Made by a program: the position numbers and the translations under genes. Shown in pieces: positions 1 through 7,890 of a stretch of DNA of 64,000 nucleotides. Under the pieces are notes generated by a model. It was not told the DNA's origin and did not search any database. It worked only from the letters and a program-made list of their open reading frames with translations. Numbering within the stretch: the first letter of the stretch is position 1; the number at the start of each line of letters is the position of its first letter. The stretch comes from CBDBZX01 sp965213645 (lineage in GTDB: Bacteria > Deinococcota > Deinococci > Deinococcales > Trueperaceae): NCBI GenBank assembly GCA_965213645.1, contig CBDBZX010000010.1, positions 62,001 through 126,000 on the forward strand, in the 5' to 3' direction.

Positions 1-65
1 TCTTCGGCGCAGGCCGCGAGTAGCGGTAGACATAGAATCCCTAACAGCATCCTTGTGCAATTCAT
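1..65 (-). CDS. Lipoprotein N-terminus, partial (runs off window)
   Basis: Only the first 21 codons are inside the window. Reading leftwards from ATG at 65-63 gives a short charged start, a hydrophobic core and a lipobox (LLAAC), which is a classical lipoprotein signal peptide. A purine-rich stretch (GAAGAGG) lies about 6 bases before the ATG. An internal ATG at codon 6, preceded by AAGG, is an alternative start. The mature protein is outside the window, so its function cannot be stated. It is divergent from the TRAP transporter operon that starts at 294. Confidence 0.6.
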   Translation of the reverse strand, partial: MNCTRMLLGILCLPLLAACAE

Positions 66-74
66 ATCAACCTC

Positions 75-107
75 TTCTCCCGTAAACAATTTTCTCCCGT
101 AAACAAT
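75..107. repeat. Two tandem 16-bp direct repeats
   Basis: The 16-mer TTCTCCCGTAAACAAT occurs at 75-90 and again at 92-107, a 17-bp period, just upstream of the leftward lipoprotein gene. Such spacing could be a tandem operator or a small duplication. No known regulator motif was recognised. Confidence 0.6.
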
Positions 108-254
108 GTTGTCTTTCATAACGTAGTTTCGAAGGCGAGTTTAACTATACAGGTTCAGCAAACAGTCATGAGCGTAGCAACCGCTGAGCTGTGAGATAGC
201 TAACAGCGTGAACGCTGAGCAACCCAAAGATGAAGACGCTTCCGCGCGTCAATC

Positions 255-263
255 TGTTATAGT
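255..263 (+). promoter_or_regulatory. Extended -10 promoter for the TRAP operon
   Basis: TG at 255-256 followed by TATAGT at 258-263 forms an extended -10 box. It lies about 30 bases before the ATG at 294, and a strong Shine-Dalgarno (AAGGAGG) lies at 282-288. No convincing -35 box was seen, which is normal for extended -10 promoters. Confidence 0.45.
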
Positions 264-293
264 AACCTCAATACCAATTTGAAGGAGGAATAT

Positions 294-1259
294 ATGCGCT
301 TGCGTTTCATCATGTTTTCGCTCGCAGCTCTCGTTATGAGCGGCGCGTTCGCCCAGGGGAGTCTGTCCATTGCAACAGGCGGCACGGGCGGCGTCTACTA
401 CCCTTACGGCGGCGGCTTAGCCGAGTTGGTCAATAAGTATATCGACGGCTACGACGCGGTCGCCGAGGTCACAGGCGCGTCCGTGGAGAACGTCGGGCTG
501 GTCTTCCGAGGCGACTCGGACATGGCCTTGGCCCTCGCGGACACCGTGCTCGCCGCCTACAACGGCATGGGCGACTTCGAAGGGCGGCAGACGGACAACT
601 TACGCGCTCTAAGCTCCATCTACCCGAACGCCGTGCAGATCGTGACGCTCGCGGACTCGGGTGTCACCTCTTTAGCTGATTTGGCGGGCAAGCGCGTCTC
701 GGTGGGCGCACCGGGCAGCGGCACCGAACTCTCCGCCGAGACGATTCTCAACGCTAACGGCATTACCTACGACGACATCGACGAGCGCCGCCTCAACTTC
801 AACGAGACCGCCAACGCCCTGCGCGACGGTCAGATTGACGCGGGCTTCTGGAGCGTCGGGCCGCCTACGAGTTCGATTCTGGACTTGGCGACGACTCGCA
901 ACGTCACCATCATCTCGCTCTCCGAAGAGGAAATCAGCGCCGCACAGGAGGCTGAGCCCGTCTTCGCCGCCTACACGCTGCCCGCTGGCACGTACCCAGG
1001 TCAAGACGAGGATGTAACGACGATCAGCACGCCGAACGTGCTCATCGTCAGCGCGGATATGGACGAGGAACTGGCCTACCAGATGACCCAAGCGATGTAC
1101 GACCACGTAGACGAACTCATCGCCATTCACCCGGCGGCGAACAACACGACCGTCGAGTTTAGCCTGGACGCGACGCCCATTCCCTTCCATCCCGGCGCGG
1201 TGCGCTACTATCAGGAGAGCGGTCAAGAGGTTCCGCAAGACTTGATGCCACCGGGTTAA
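294..1259 (+). CDS. TRAP transporter solute-binding protein, TAXI family
   Basis: Exported solute receptor of a TAXI-type TRAP transporter; it captures a substrate, probably an organic acid or amino acid, and delivers it to the membrane permease. The start is ATG at 294, 5 bases after AAGGAGG; an in-frame TTG at 279 lies in front of that site and was not used. The 321-residue protein begins with a Sec signal peptide ending near residue 20 (AFAQ), followed by the family's N-terminal signature ATGGTGGVYYPYGG. Length fits the family (about 310-330). DUF1850 and a fused DctQM permease follow in the same direction, which is the usual TAXI operon order. The ligand cannot be read from sequence. Confidence 0.92.
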   Translation: MRLRFIMFSLAALVMSGAFAQGSLSIATGGTGGVYYPYGGGLAELVNKYIDGYDAVAEVTGASVENVGLVFRGDSDMALALADTVLAAYNGMGDFEGRQTDNLRALSSIYPNAVQIVTLADSGVTSLADLAGKRVSVGAPGSGTELSAETILNANGITYDDIDERRLNFNETANALRDGQIDAGFWSVGPPTSSILDLATTRNVTIISLSEEEISAAQEAEPVFAAYTLPAGTYPGQDEDVTTISTPNVLIVSADMDEELAYQMTQAMYDHVDELIAIHPAANNTTVEFSLDATPIPFHPGAVRYYQESGQEVPQDLMPPG

Positions 1260-1290
1260 GTGGCGAGTTAAGGAATAGGGCCGGGGAGAG

Positions 1291-1764
1291 ATGAACATAA
1301 TGTCGAGGAAGAGTATGCTGCTCTTCCTCTTTACTGTTCTTAATCTAGCGGCGGCTACGCCCTATCTCGAGGTTGTAAGAGATGGGGTCGTCAAAGATGA
1401 GGTCGTGATACTGCAACTGGATTTGGAAGAGGATGCATCTTGGCAACTCAGGTGGAACCACTCCGTCACCGGCATTCTAGTCAGCGACTACTACGCTTAC
1501 AGGGAGGGAACGATGCTTCTGACTGACTCTCATACGCCTGCGTTTGATGCGGGGCTCGGCCATATTCCTGGAAGGGGGAGGCTCGAGTCCGACGCCAATC
1601 ACGGCTATTGGATAAGGGACATCAACGAAAGCGTACCCGGCAACGCCTACGCGCTGAGAGTCGGCTCGAAAGAGGTGGACCACCGTGTCGTCCATCAGGG
1701 TGAGACGTATTCCCTCAGTGACCTAGCCGCGGGCGAGCGTGTCACGCTGAGGATTCGTCCGTGA
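1291..1764 (+). CDS. DUF1850 family protein of TRAP operon
   Basis: Exported protein of 157 residues with an N-terminal hydrophobic signal (about residues 7-22). It has the DUF1850 pattern: LRWNHSVTG around residue 53, then a segment with DSHTPAFDAGLGH and an RIRP-like end. DUF1850 genes typically sit between the binding protein and the permease of TAXI TRAP systems; their biochemical role is not established. The gene lies 31 bases after the binding protein and overlaps the permease start by four bases (GTGA at 1761-1764), so translation of the two is probably coupled. An internal ATG at codon 4 is an equally possible start. Confidence 0.8.
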   Translation: MNIMSRKSMLLFLFTVLNLAAATPYLEVVRDGVVKDEVVILQLDLEEDASWQLRWNHSVTGILVSDYYAYREGTMLLTDSHTPAFDAGLGHIPGRGRLESDANHGYWIRDINESVPGNAYALRVGSKEVDHRVVHQGETYSLSDLAAGERVTLRIRP

Positions 1765-3881
1765 CCGTTCAAAAAACCCCAACGCGCCAACTGAGCATCG
1801 TACTTTTGGCAATTTCAGTCGTTGCGATTGGCTTGTCGCTCTTCCAACTCTACACCTCGGGCTTCACCGCTCTCAACCTCTTCTATCAGCGCGGTATCCA
1901 CTTAGCGCTTATTTTAGTCTTGGCCTTCTTGCTCTTTCCCGTCTTCGGCAAGGAGAGGGGGCGCGGTATTTTGGGTTGGCTCATCGACGGTGCGCTCATC
2001 GTCGGGAGCGCCTACGCGGGCTTTTATCTCGTTTACTATCTGGACGACATTATCAACCGAGCGGGCTTCTGGACGCAGACCGATATCATCGTCGGCGTGG
2101 TTGCCGTCGTCACACTTTTAGAGGCGAGCCGCCGCGTCATCGGCCTTTTTATCACGATCATCGGCCTTGTCTTTATCCTCTACGCGATGGCGGGGCCGAG
2201 GGGGACGGTTCCCTTCTTGGGCGAGTTCTTACCCGGCATCTTGGAGCACCGGGGCTACCGCGTTGACCGCATCGTCGCGCAGCTCTACTTGGGTCAAGAG
2301 GGGATTTACGGCGTGCCTTTGGGCGTCGCGGCGACCTTCGTCTTCATCTTCGTGCTCTTTGGCGCGTTTTTAGAGGTCACAGGTGGCGGCAAGTTCTTTA
2401 TCAACTTAGCGTACGCGGCGGCGGGGCGGCAGCGGGGCGGGCCTGCGAAAGCTGCCGTGGTCGCGTCGGCCTTTATGGGCTCGATCTCGGGTAGCGCCAT
2501 CGCCAACGTCGTGACGAGCGGTTCGTTCACGATTCCGCTGATGAAGCAACTCGGTTACAAGCCCGAGCAAGCGGGCGGCGTCGAGGCGGCGGCGAGCACG
2601 GGCGGGCAGATCATGCCGCCTATCATGGGCGCGGGCGCGTTTTTGATTGCGGAGTACACGGGCTTGCCGTATCTCGATATCGTCAAATTGAGCATCTTGC
2701 CTGCGATTCTCTATTTTACGACCGTCTACCTCTTCGTAGATATCATCGCGGCGAAGCGGGGGATGAAGGGGATCAAGGATGAGAACTTGCCGAGCGTGCG
2801 GCGCGTGTTCAAAGAGGGGTGGCACTTCCTCATCCCGCTCGCGGCGCTCATCTACTTTCTCTTTTTGAATATCTCACCGAGTTTAGTGGGGTTCATCGCC
2901 ATCGTTGCGATTGTCGTCGTGTCGGTGGCGCGGGCTTTAGTGCGGCATTTTTACATGCGACCGTCAAATGACGAGGAGGAGCGTGAGGCGGATGTGGGAG
3001 CGCTCGAGCAGCAAAACTCCACCGAACTCGGAGACTTCTTTATTCAAAGAGGTGAGCGCTTAGAAGAGGATGGGGTGAAGCTCGAGTCATCCTCCAAACC
3101 GCTGCTGAGTCAGCTCTTGCTCGGGGTCGGTAAATTCTTAGAAGCATTAGAAGTCGGTGCGAGAAACGCTGTTCCTGTCAGCGTCGCGTGCGCTATCGCG
3201 GGCGTCGTCGTTGGCGTCATCGGCTTGACGGGCTTGGGGCTCAAGTTCTCCTCGCTGATGCTCTCGTTTTCCAACGGTAACCTCTTGTTGGCGCTCCTCT
3301 TGCTCGCTATTGCCTCGCTCGTTCTCGGTCTGGGCTTGCCCGTAACCGCGAGCTACATCGTCTTAGCGGTGCTCGCCGCGCCCGCCCTGCAAAACGAGTT
3401 CGGCGTGCCGCTCATCATCGCGCACCTAGTCATCTTCTGGTACTCGCAGGACTCAAACGTGACGCCGCCCGTGGCACTAGCTGCGTTTGCAGCGGCGGGC
3501 ATCGCCAATAGCGACCCGATGAAAACAGGCTTTGAAGCGTGGAAGTTCGCGAAGGGGCTCTACCTCATCCCGCTCTTTATGGTGTTTAACCCGGAAATCG
3601 TTGTAGGCGGACCTGTTCTGGTCGTCGCTTGGAACGTGATTACGGCGTTTGCGGCGCTGGGGGCGTTTGCGGCGGCGTTAGAGGGCTACATGTTTACGCG
3701 GATGTACCTGGTCTCGAGGCTTCTCGTCACCGCCGGTTTAGTCGGTATCTTCTGGCCGAACATGTGGTACGAAATCATCGGCTTTAGCCTCATCGCCGTC
3801 GTGCTCGTGATTAACTTCTTCAAAATGCGCCAGGAGGAAGGGAACGTAACGGGTGAACCGCAGGTGGCGAGTTCGGATTGA
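1761..3881 (+). CDS. TRAP transporter permease, fused DctQM type
   Basis: Integral inner-membrane permease of 706 residues that couples solute uptake to an ion gradient. About 16-18 hydrophobic segments are visible. The N-terminal part corresponds to the small DctQ-like subunit and the rest to DctM. Conserved DctM-type features include GSISGSAIANVVTSGSFTIP, GGQIMPPIMGAGAFL and GLGLPVTASYIV. A charged hydrophilic linker at about residues 395-450 divides the two halves of the M domain. The GTG start at 1761 overlaps the stop of the DUF1850 gene. It is the last gene of the TAXI operon; no further gene follows for about 285 bases. Confidence 0.93.
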   Translation: MTVQKTPTRQLSIVLLAISVVAIGLSLFQLYTSGFTALNLFYQRGIHLALILVLAFLLFPVFGKERGRGILGWLIDGALIVGSAYAGFYLVYYLDDIINRAGFWTQTDIIVGVVAVVTLLEASRRVIGLFITIIGLVFILYAMAGPRGTVPFLGEFLPGILEHRGYRVDRIVAQLYLGQEGIYGVPLGVAATFVFIFVLFGAFLEVTGGGKFFINLAYAAAGRQRGGPAKAAVVASAFMGSISGSAIANVVTSGSFTIPLMKQLGYKPEQAGGVEAAASTGGQIMPPIMGAGAFLIAEYTGLPYLDIVKLSILPAILYFTTVYLFVDIIAAKRGMKGIKDENLPSVRRVFKEGWHFLIPLAALIYFLFLNISPSLVGFIAIVAIVVVSVARALVRHFYMRPSNDEEEREADVGALEQQNSTELGDFFIQRGERLEEDGVKLESSSKPLLSQLLLGVGKFLEALEVGARNAVPVSVACAIAGVVVGVIGLTGLGLKFSSLMLSFSNGNLLLALLLLAIASLVLGLGLPVTASYIVLAVLAAPALQNEFGVPLIIAHLVIFWYSQDSNVTPPVALAAFAAAGIANSDPMKTGFEAWKFAKGLYLIPLFMVFNPEIVVGGPVLVVAWNVITAFAALGAFAAALEGYMFTRMYLVSRLLVTAGLVGIFWPNMWYEIIGFSLIAVVLVINFFKMRQEEGNVTGEPQVASSD

Positions 3882-3983
3882 GCGAGTACTATGTAGGGAT
3901 TTTACACGACTCGCATAGGAAAGTAAGCAACCTCTTGCTATTTAGCGATGTCTCAATTTGCTAAGTTTTCTTCATTAAAATAC

Positions 3984-4090
3984 CTATAGCAGTTCCATGA
4001 CTCATTGCTACACGGCTGATGGCGTTCGTTTCTATTCGCATCCGCTCACACTTGAAGCTGCTATAGCAGCTTCAAGTGGAAATGCTACTA
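3984..4090 (-). mobile_element. MITE-like element, family A copy 1 (divergent)
   Basis: A 101-bp unit running from TAGC at 3987 to GCTA at 4087 with terminal inverted repeats (TAGCAGTTCCA and the complement TGGAAATGCTA). It is flanked on both sides by CTA (3984-3986 and 4088-4090), as expected for a 3-bp target duplication. The right arm is a long perfect hairpin, CCACTTGAAGCTGCTATAGC and its complement. Three relatives lie at 7.7, 30.5 and 51.4 kb. It has no coding capacity and is probably a non-autonomous element. Confidence 0.65.
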
Positions 4091-4126
4091 TTTGACCCGT
4101 TTTTAGTTTCTGCGTGAGAAAGATCC

Positions 4127-4155
4127 TTACCTTAGGTTTCGATATTTTCTACACT
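4127..4155 (+). promoter_or_regulatory. Promoter with near-leaderless start for the M48-like gene
   Basis: TTACCT at 4127-4132 and TACACT at 4150-4155 are separated by exactly 17 bases. Transcription should start near 4162, only about 5 bases before the ATG at 4167. No Shine-Dalgarno is present, so the mRNA is probably leaderless, as is common in Deinococcota. Confidence 0.5.
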
Positions 4156-4166
4156 ATGTTCTACCT

Positions 4167-5753
4167 ATGCGTCATCTCTTGCTCTATCTTCTATTGGTTC
4201 TATTCTGCGCGCCGCTTTTCGGATCAACAGGTCATGCCCAGTCAAGTCAGTATGAGGACGAGCTATTTCGTCTCACAACCGAAAACGCAATACGTCTCAA
4301 AGCTGAGGAGCTTCTGGGAGAGGCTGCCGCTATTGCGTTGGGAGAGGACCCTTCTACTCTGTCCACCGAAGAACATGAAGCCTTGCTCGAGAGACTTTCG
4401 CCCGCGATTAGACGCTCGCTCGAGCTTCGAACGACTACCGCACACGAAAGGCCGCCCTTACCCAGCCTGCGCGATGTCCTGCGAGAGAACCCAGTTGTTC
4501 CGCCCTATCTCAAACGCCTGCTGCGCTACTCTGGCACCGCCGTCGCTAGTTGGGTAGGTCTCATGCTCCTTCTCTTCGCTGTAGGGCGGCGTCTGTCACA
4601 GCGGATTGCCCGGCGCTTGGACATGGCAGACTGTGACATCGAGCTTCCTCGAGCACTCTGTCGCATCTATGCCCTCGTGGTTAAGCTGACCTGCTGGAGC
4701 GTTCTTACCTGCGTTCCGATGCTCTTTATTTACCCGCTCTTTTTATGGACCTTTATCTATGTCTCGTTCATGCGCTTGTTCCGCACGAGCGACTTACCCC
4801 TTATCGCCAACTTGATCGCCGGGTGTCTACTCCTTTTCGTCTTCTATTTGGGTGTCAAGATGCTGCAGCTCATGTTTTCAAAAGGCGTAGTACCCTTTCC
4901 CAGTTTGAGTTTGGAGCGGCACCAAGCGCCGGGGCTTTACAACACCTTCGACCAAATGGCGACGAAGCTTGGCCGATCAGCGGTCAAAGAGGTTGTTCTA
5001 ACGCCTGATGCGGAATTCGGGTATTTCGTTTACGGATCACTCTGGTCTACCCTGCGCGGTAAAGATGAAGCGGTGATGCAGCTTGGCGCAGGGCTCCTTG
5101 ATAATCTATCGCTAGCGCAACTCGAATGCGCCGTAGCTTGGACACACGAATCTTTTTACTCCCAGGATGACCTTCAAGGGCATCTCGCGCTTCGAGCAGA
5201 CCATCTCAACAAACGCATGACCAATGGCTTCATCCAGTCACGATACGCGAGGTTCGCCAGTCCACTCGTTCACATGTGTTTCAATCCGCTGCTTCATGTC
5301 TCTTTTTTCTACTCGACAGTCCTGCATAGAGTCTCCTACGCGGCTTGTTACTACCGAGGCCTTCTCTCCGCTCAGAGGGCGGCTGAAATCTACGGGGCAA
5401 TGCACCTGCGGCAGGCACAAGAAGCGTTGCTCGAACAGAGGGAAGTCTACACGCTCCAGCTACAGAAAGAGCTGGATGAGGTCTTTGAGGAGCAGCGCGG
5501 GTTGCAAAACCTTTATACCCTTACACTCCTCTCTCAGGAAGAGCTTGATGCTGTCGAAGAACAAACCCAGATGTACCTGAATCAACGCTTAGGTGTGTGG
5601 GAGACACCGCCCACGTTGAGGCGAGTGTTCGATTTCATCGGTGCGCCAGAGACTACAGAAAGAGGCAATGTCGACGACGAGCCTGCTTGGGCGTCGTTCC
5701 CGACCGCTGATAAGCTGCAAGCGGACCTGACGCGAGCGTTTGCGTACACCTAG
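4167..5753 (+). CDS. M48-like membrane protein with degenerate zinc motif
   Basis: 528 residues. An N-terminal signal or anchor (LLLYLLLVLFCAPLFG), a helical luminal stretch, then membrane segments near residues 122-140, 170-205 and 212-232. After these comes a stretch with the order typical of M48 peptidases: an LGRSAVKEVVLTPDAEFGY strand region, LGAGLLDNLSLAQLE, then WTHESFYSQDD where active enzymes have HExxH followed by D. The second zinc histidine is replaced (HESFY), so catalysis by the usual mechanism is doubtful. The C-terminal third is helical and glutamate/glutamine-rich. No partner gene is adjacent. It may be a non-catalytic M48 relative; the family call is moderate, the loss of the motif is directly visible. 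Confidence 0.55.
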   Translation: MRHLLLYLLLVLFCAPLFGSTGHAQSSQYEDELFRLTTENAIRLKAEELLGEAAAIALGEDPSTLSTEEHEALLERLSPAIRRSLELRTTTAHERPPLPSLRDVLRENPVVPPYLKRLLRYSGTAVASWVGLMLLLFAVGRRLSQRIARRLDMADCDIELPRALCRIYALVVKLTCWSVLTCVPMLFIYPLFLWTFIYVSFMRLFRTSDLPLIANLIAGCLLLFVFYLGVKMLQLMFSKGVVPFPSLSLERHQAPGLYNTFDQMATKLGRSAVKEVVLTPDAEFGYFVYGSLWSTLRGKDEAVMQLGAGLLDNLSLAQLECAVAWTHESFYSQDDLQGHLALRADHLNKRMTNGFIQSRYARFASPLVHMCFNPLLHVSFFYSTVLHRVSYAACYYRGLLSAQRAAEIYGAMHLRQAQEALLEQREVYTLQLQKELDEVFEEQRGLQNLYTLTLLSQEELDAVEEQTQMYLNQRLGVWETPPTLRRVFDFIGAPETTERGNVDDEPAWASFPTADKLQADLTRAFAYT

Positions 5754-5917
5754 GAACTCGAAGCATCTTTGGCAACGTAACGGTGCTGACTTTGCGTCTA
5801 TACTTTGTGCTTCCGAAATCACAAGCTTTTCTTGATGATGCGTATCTACGGAGAAGAGAACTATCTGCTACGCTTCAAGTTAAGATTGCTTTCCGGGTTA
5901 TCAGTCACGCAATACTC

Positions 5918-6304
5918 TCATCTCTTCTGCAATGCCCGCAGCCGCGCCGTCGCCTCCTCAGCCGTGATTTCGCCCTTCTCTAAGAGCCCAATAACATTAG
6001 CCCGTTCGCTTCTAACCTCTTCCGCCGCCTCGTAACCCAACGCTTTGAGCATCGCGTCGAATCTCAGGCGCACGGTAGGGTAGGAGAGCCCCAAAATCCG
6101 CTCGACCTCTTTGAGATTGCCGCGTACTTTGACGAACAGGCGTAAGAATTCCAAGGACTCGTTTGGCAAAAGAGCGAATTCATTGGGAATGAAGCGCCCT
6201 TCGATAGAGATGCCGCTTTCCGGGCACTCGAGCCGCGTCACCTCTAAAGGCTCCCCCGTCACGGGGCAATGGGTCGGCATCGGTAATTTCTTCGTATCGC
6301 TCAC
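5918..6304 (-). CDS. DUF2089 family protein, probable regulator
   Basis: Small soluble protein of about 128 residues. It starts with CPVTGEPLEVTRLECPESG, a pair of cysteine-containing knuckles that could bind zinc. A helical segment follows (FLRLFVKVRGNLKEVERILG, then SYPTVRLRFD), typical of the sigma-like helix-turn-helix part of DUF2089 proteins. The C-terminus (LLEKGEITAEEATARL) resembles the SHOCT-like helices of the two preceding genes. I chose GTG at 6304, seven bases after the upstream stop; ATG at 6280 is possible. DUF2089 next to DUF4097/SHOCT genes is a recurrent arrangement, which suggests control of an envelope-stress operon. DNA binding is an inference. Confidence 0.75.
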   Translation of the reverse strand: MSDTKKLPMPTHCPVTGEPLEVTRLECPESGISIEGRFIPNEFALLPNESLEFLRLFVKVRGNLKEVERILGLSYPTVRLRFDAMLKALGYEAAEEVRSERANVIGLLEKGEITAEEATARLRALQKR

Positions 6305-6311
6305 GCCATCA

Positions 6312-6680
6312 CTAAACCATATCGAGAACGATTCTGACCGGATAGCCACCTTCGGAAGTTTCTAGGTCGAGTAGGCGGCCTTCGCTCGAGCCGTTCAGCG
6401 ACGCGAGCAGTTCAGCGAGGTCAACGCCCTGTTTCCGCAAGGTCGCTTGAGCGTTGTTCGGGACGAACCGAGCTGCGAATTTAGCGAGACCAAGCGGCAC
6501 GTTCACGCGCACTTTAGCTTCGCCGTCGGCGTCTACAGCGATGCGGAGCGACTTGGTCGCACCTTTAGGTTTAGCGTCGGTGTGGTTCTCCGCCTTGAGC
6601 GCGGACAAGAGGGCGTCGGCTTCGTCCACGCTGATTTGCCTAGCGGCGAGCATCTCCAAAATGCGGCGCTGCTCGTTCAC
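6312..6680 (-). CDS. SHOCT-like domain protein
   Basis: 122-residue cytoplasmic protein. Residues 1-30 (NEQRRILEMLAARQISVDEA) form the short two-helix SHOCT-like motif also found at the N-terminus of the following DUF4097 protein. The rest resembles the small domain of YvlB/LiaX-type proteins, with a basic strand region (KSLRIAVDADGEAKVRVNVP) and an ETSEGGYPVRIVLDMV end. Its ATG overlaps the stop of the DUF4097 gene by four bases, so it is translationally coupled. It is the middle gene of a three-gene operon. Function unknown; partner binding or oligomerisation through the helices is likely. Confidence 0.7.
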   Translation of the reverse strand: MNEQRRILEMLAARQISVDEADALLSALKAENHTDAKPKGATKSLRIAVDADGEAKVRVNVPLGLAKFAARFVPNNAQATLRKQGVDLAELLASLNGSSEGRLLDLETSEGGYPVRIVLDMV

Positions 6681-7549
6681 GCTTCCACCCTCACATCGCC
6701 CGCCATGAGCTCTATCTCGAGGCTCGCCGCCCCATCACCTACCGTTCCCTCAAAACGTCCGCCCGTCATACTCTCCTGACGGGTAAACGGTCCTTTTAAG
6801 CGGAGCGAACCCGCGCTAATGTTACCCTTCGTGGTGACGCTCGAGCCCGCTAAAATCACAATATCCACGTCGCCCGCCCTCGCCTTGAGACGGTGCTTGC
6901 CCTTTGTGAGATATAAGCTCACGTCCACGTCGCCCGCTTGCAGCGATAAGTCTATCCCGCCGACCTCTTGCGCCTTCACGTCGCCCGCTAAGAGTTTACC
7001 CTTGAGGTAAGGGACGCCCTCAACGTCAATGTCGCCCGCTTTGCTCTTGACCTCTAAGCCGTACCCGCTCGGAATGCGCACCTCAATGTCGCCCGCTTTG
7101 ACCCAGTTCAAGAGGTTGTCCAAGATGCTCTCGCCCTCTCTCTGGCGCGGACGCTGCCTAATCTCGAAATTGTCACCGCGCCGTGTCATTTCGGCTTTGC
7201 CTTCGAACACAGGGTCGCTGAGTGAGGGGTCAACGCACACGTCCAAACCACCTGCTAACATCGAAACCGTGACCCAGCGTGTGACTTCGGTAGATGGATT
7301 GGAGGTGGGCTCGAGCGGCGGCTTCGATGCACTAGGTGGTGGCGTGCTCGGCGTAGGTCCAACTTCGGAGAGAGGTGTCACCGGGTCAGGTGGGGCGCTT
7401 GTGGGCTTTGTCATGTCCACGCGCTTAACCTCTTCGCGCTCTATCTCCTCACGTGAGGTGTCTTGGAGGGCCTCGAGTAATAACTCCGCCTCCTGTTGAC
7501 TGATCTTCCCTTCCTCGACGAGTGCTTGAATACGATCTTGCTCGCTCAT
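6677..7549 (-). CDS. SHOCT plus DUF4097 (YvlB/LiaX-like) beta-repeat protein
   Basis: 290 residues from ATG at 7549, which has a strong GAGGAGG six bases upstream; an in-frame longer reading lacks such a site. Order: N-terminal SHOCT-like helices (EQDRIQALVEEGKISQQEAE), a Pro/Ser/Thr-rich linker at about residues 50-95, then a DUF4097 beta-solenoid with repeating AGDIDV, AGDVKA, AGDVDV, AGDVDIV and AGDVRV steps. There is no signal peptide. In Firmicutes, proteins of this type (YvlB, LiaX) take part in envelope-stress responses. It is the first gene of a three-gene operon driven by the promoter at 7633-7661. Confidence 0.82.
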   Translation of the reverse strand: MSEQDRIQALVEEGKISQQEAELLLEALQDTSREEIEREEVKRVDMTKPTSAPPDPVTPLSEVGPTPSTPPPSASKPPLEPTSNPSTEVTRWVTVSMLAGGLDVCVDPSLSDPVFEGKAEMTRRGDNFEIRQRPRQREGESILDNLLNWVKAGDIEVRIPSGYGLEVKSKAGDIDVEGVPYLKGKLLAGDVKAQEVGGIDLSLQAGDVDVSLYLTKGKHRLKARAGDVDIVILAGSSVTTKGNISAGSLRLKGPFTRQESMTGGRFEGTVGDGAASLEIELMAGDVRVEA

Positions 7550-7632
7550 GTTTGCCTCCTCGTTAGCCGAGCTTTTAAATAAATAGAAAAATTTGTTTAT
7601 CAATCACTATTTTATATCGGTTATTTAGAAGC

Positions 7633-7661
7633 AATATAGAACTATAATTTTACATTGTCAA
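7633..7661 (-). promoter_or_regulatory. Consensus promoter of the DUF4097 operon
   Basis: On the minus strand TTGACA (7661-7656) and TATATT (7638-7633) are separated by exactly 17 bases inside a strongly AT-rich stretch. It lies about 75 bases upstream of the ATG at 7549. This is the closest match to the sigma-70 consensus I saw in the window. Confidence 0.75.
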
Positions 7662-7706
7662 GTCTGAGCTTATATTTTGATATTTGTATCCGTGCCTTCT
7701 CGCATT

Positions 7707-7811
7707 TTTTAGCATTTCCACTTCTCGCTGCACCAAGTGATAACGTCTATTTCTTCTCGCATCCGCTCGCATGTTTCGTTGCTGTAGCAACGAAACACGG
7801 AAACGCTATTT
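7707..7811 (-). mobile_element. MITE-like element, family A copy 2
   Basis: A 99-bp unit from TAGC at 7710 to GCTA at 7808 with terminal inverted repeats (TAGCATTTCCAC versus complement of GGAAACGCTA). It is flanked by TTT on both sides (7707-7709, 7809-7811). The internal hairpin TTTCGTTGCTGTAGCAACGAAA has a different sequence from the other copies but is still fully paired. Confidence 0.65.
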
Positions 7812-7825
7812 GTAAAGCCATTTCT

Positions 7826-7857
7826 AGGTAAAAGAAAAGAGAGGTCATGACCTCTCT
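7826..7857 (-). terminator. Intrinsic terminator after lpd
   Basis: A perfect 20-bp palindrome AGAGAGGTCATGACCTCTCT (7838-7857) is followed on the minus strand by TTCTTTTACC. It lies about 35 bases beyond the lpd stop codon. Confidence 0.75.
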
Positions 7858-7890
7858 CGTAAATAGGGTGCTTTTCTGCTGGAATCCAAC

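Noticed and set aside
672..1298. Long minus-strand reading frame opposite the TRAP binding protein
   Set aside because: It is the shadow of a clear coding gene in GC-rich DNA; the product is Arg/Val/Gly-rich without any recognisable motif or ribosome site.
4114..4557. Plus-strand frame of 147 codons overlapping the start of the M48-like gene
   Set aside because: The frame at 4167 has a signal peptide, promoter spacing and family-like content; this one ends inside it and has none.
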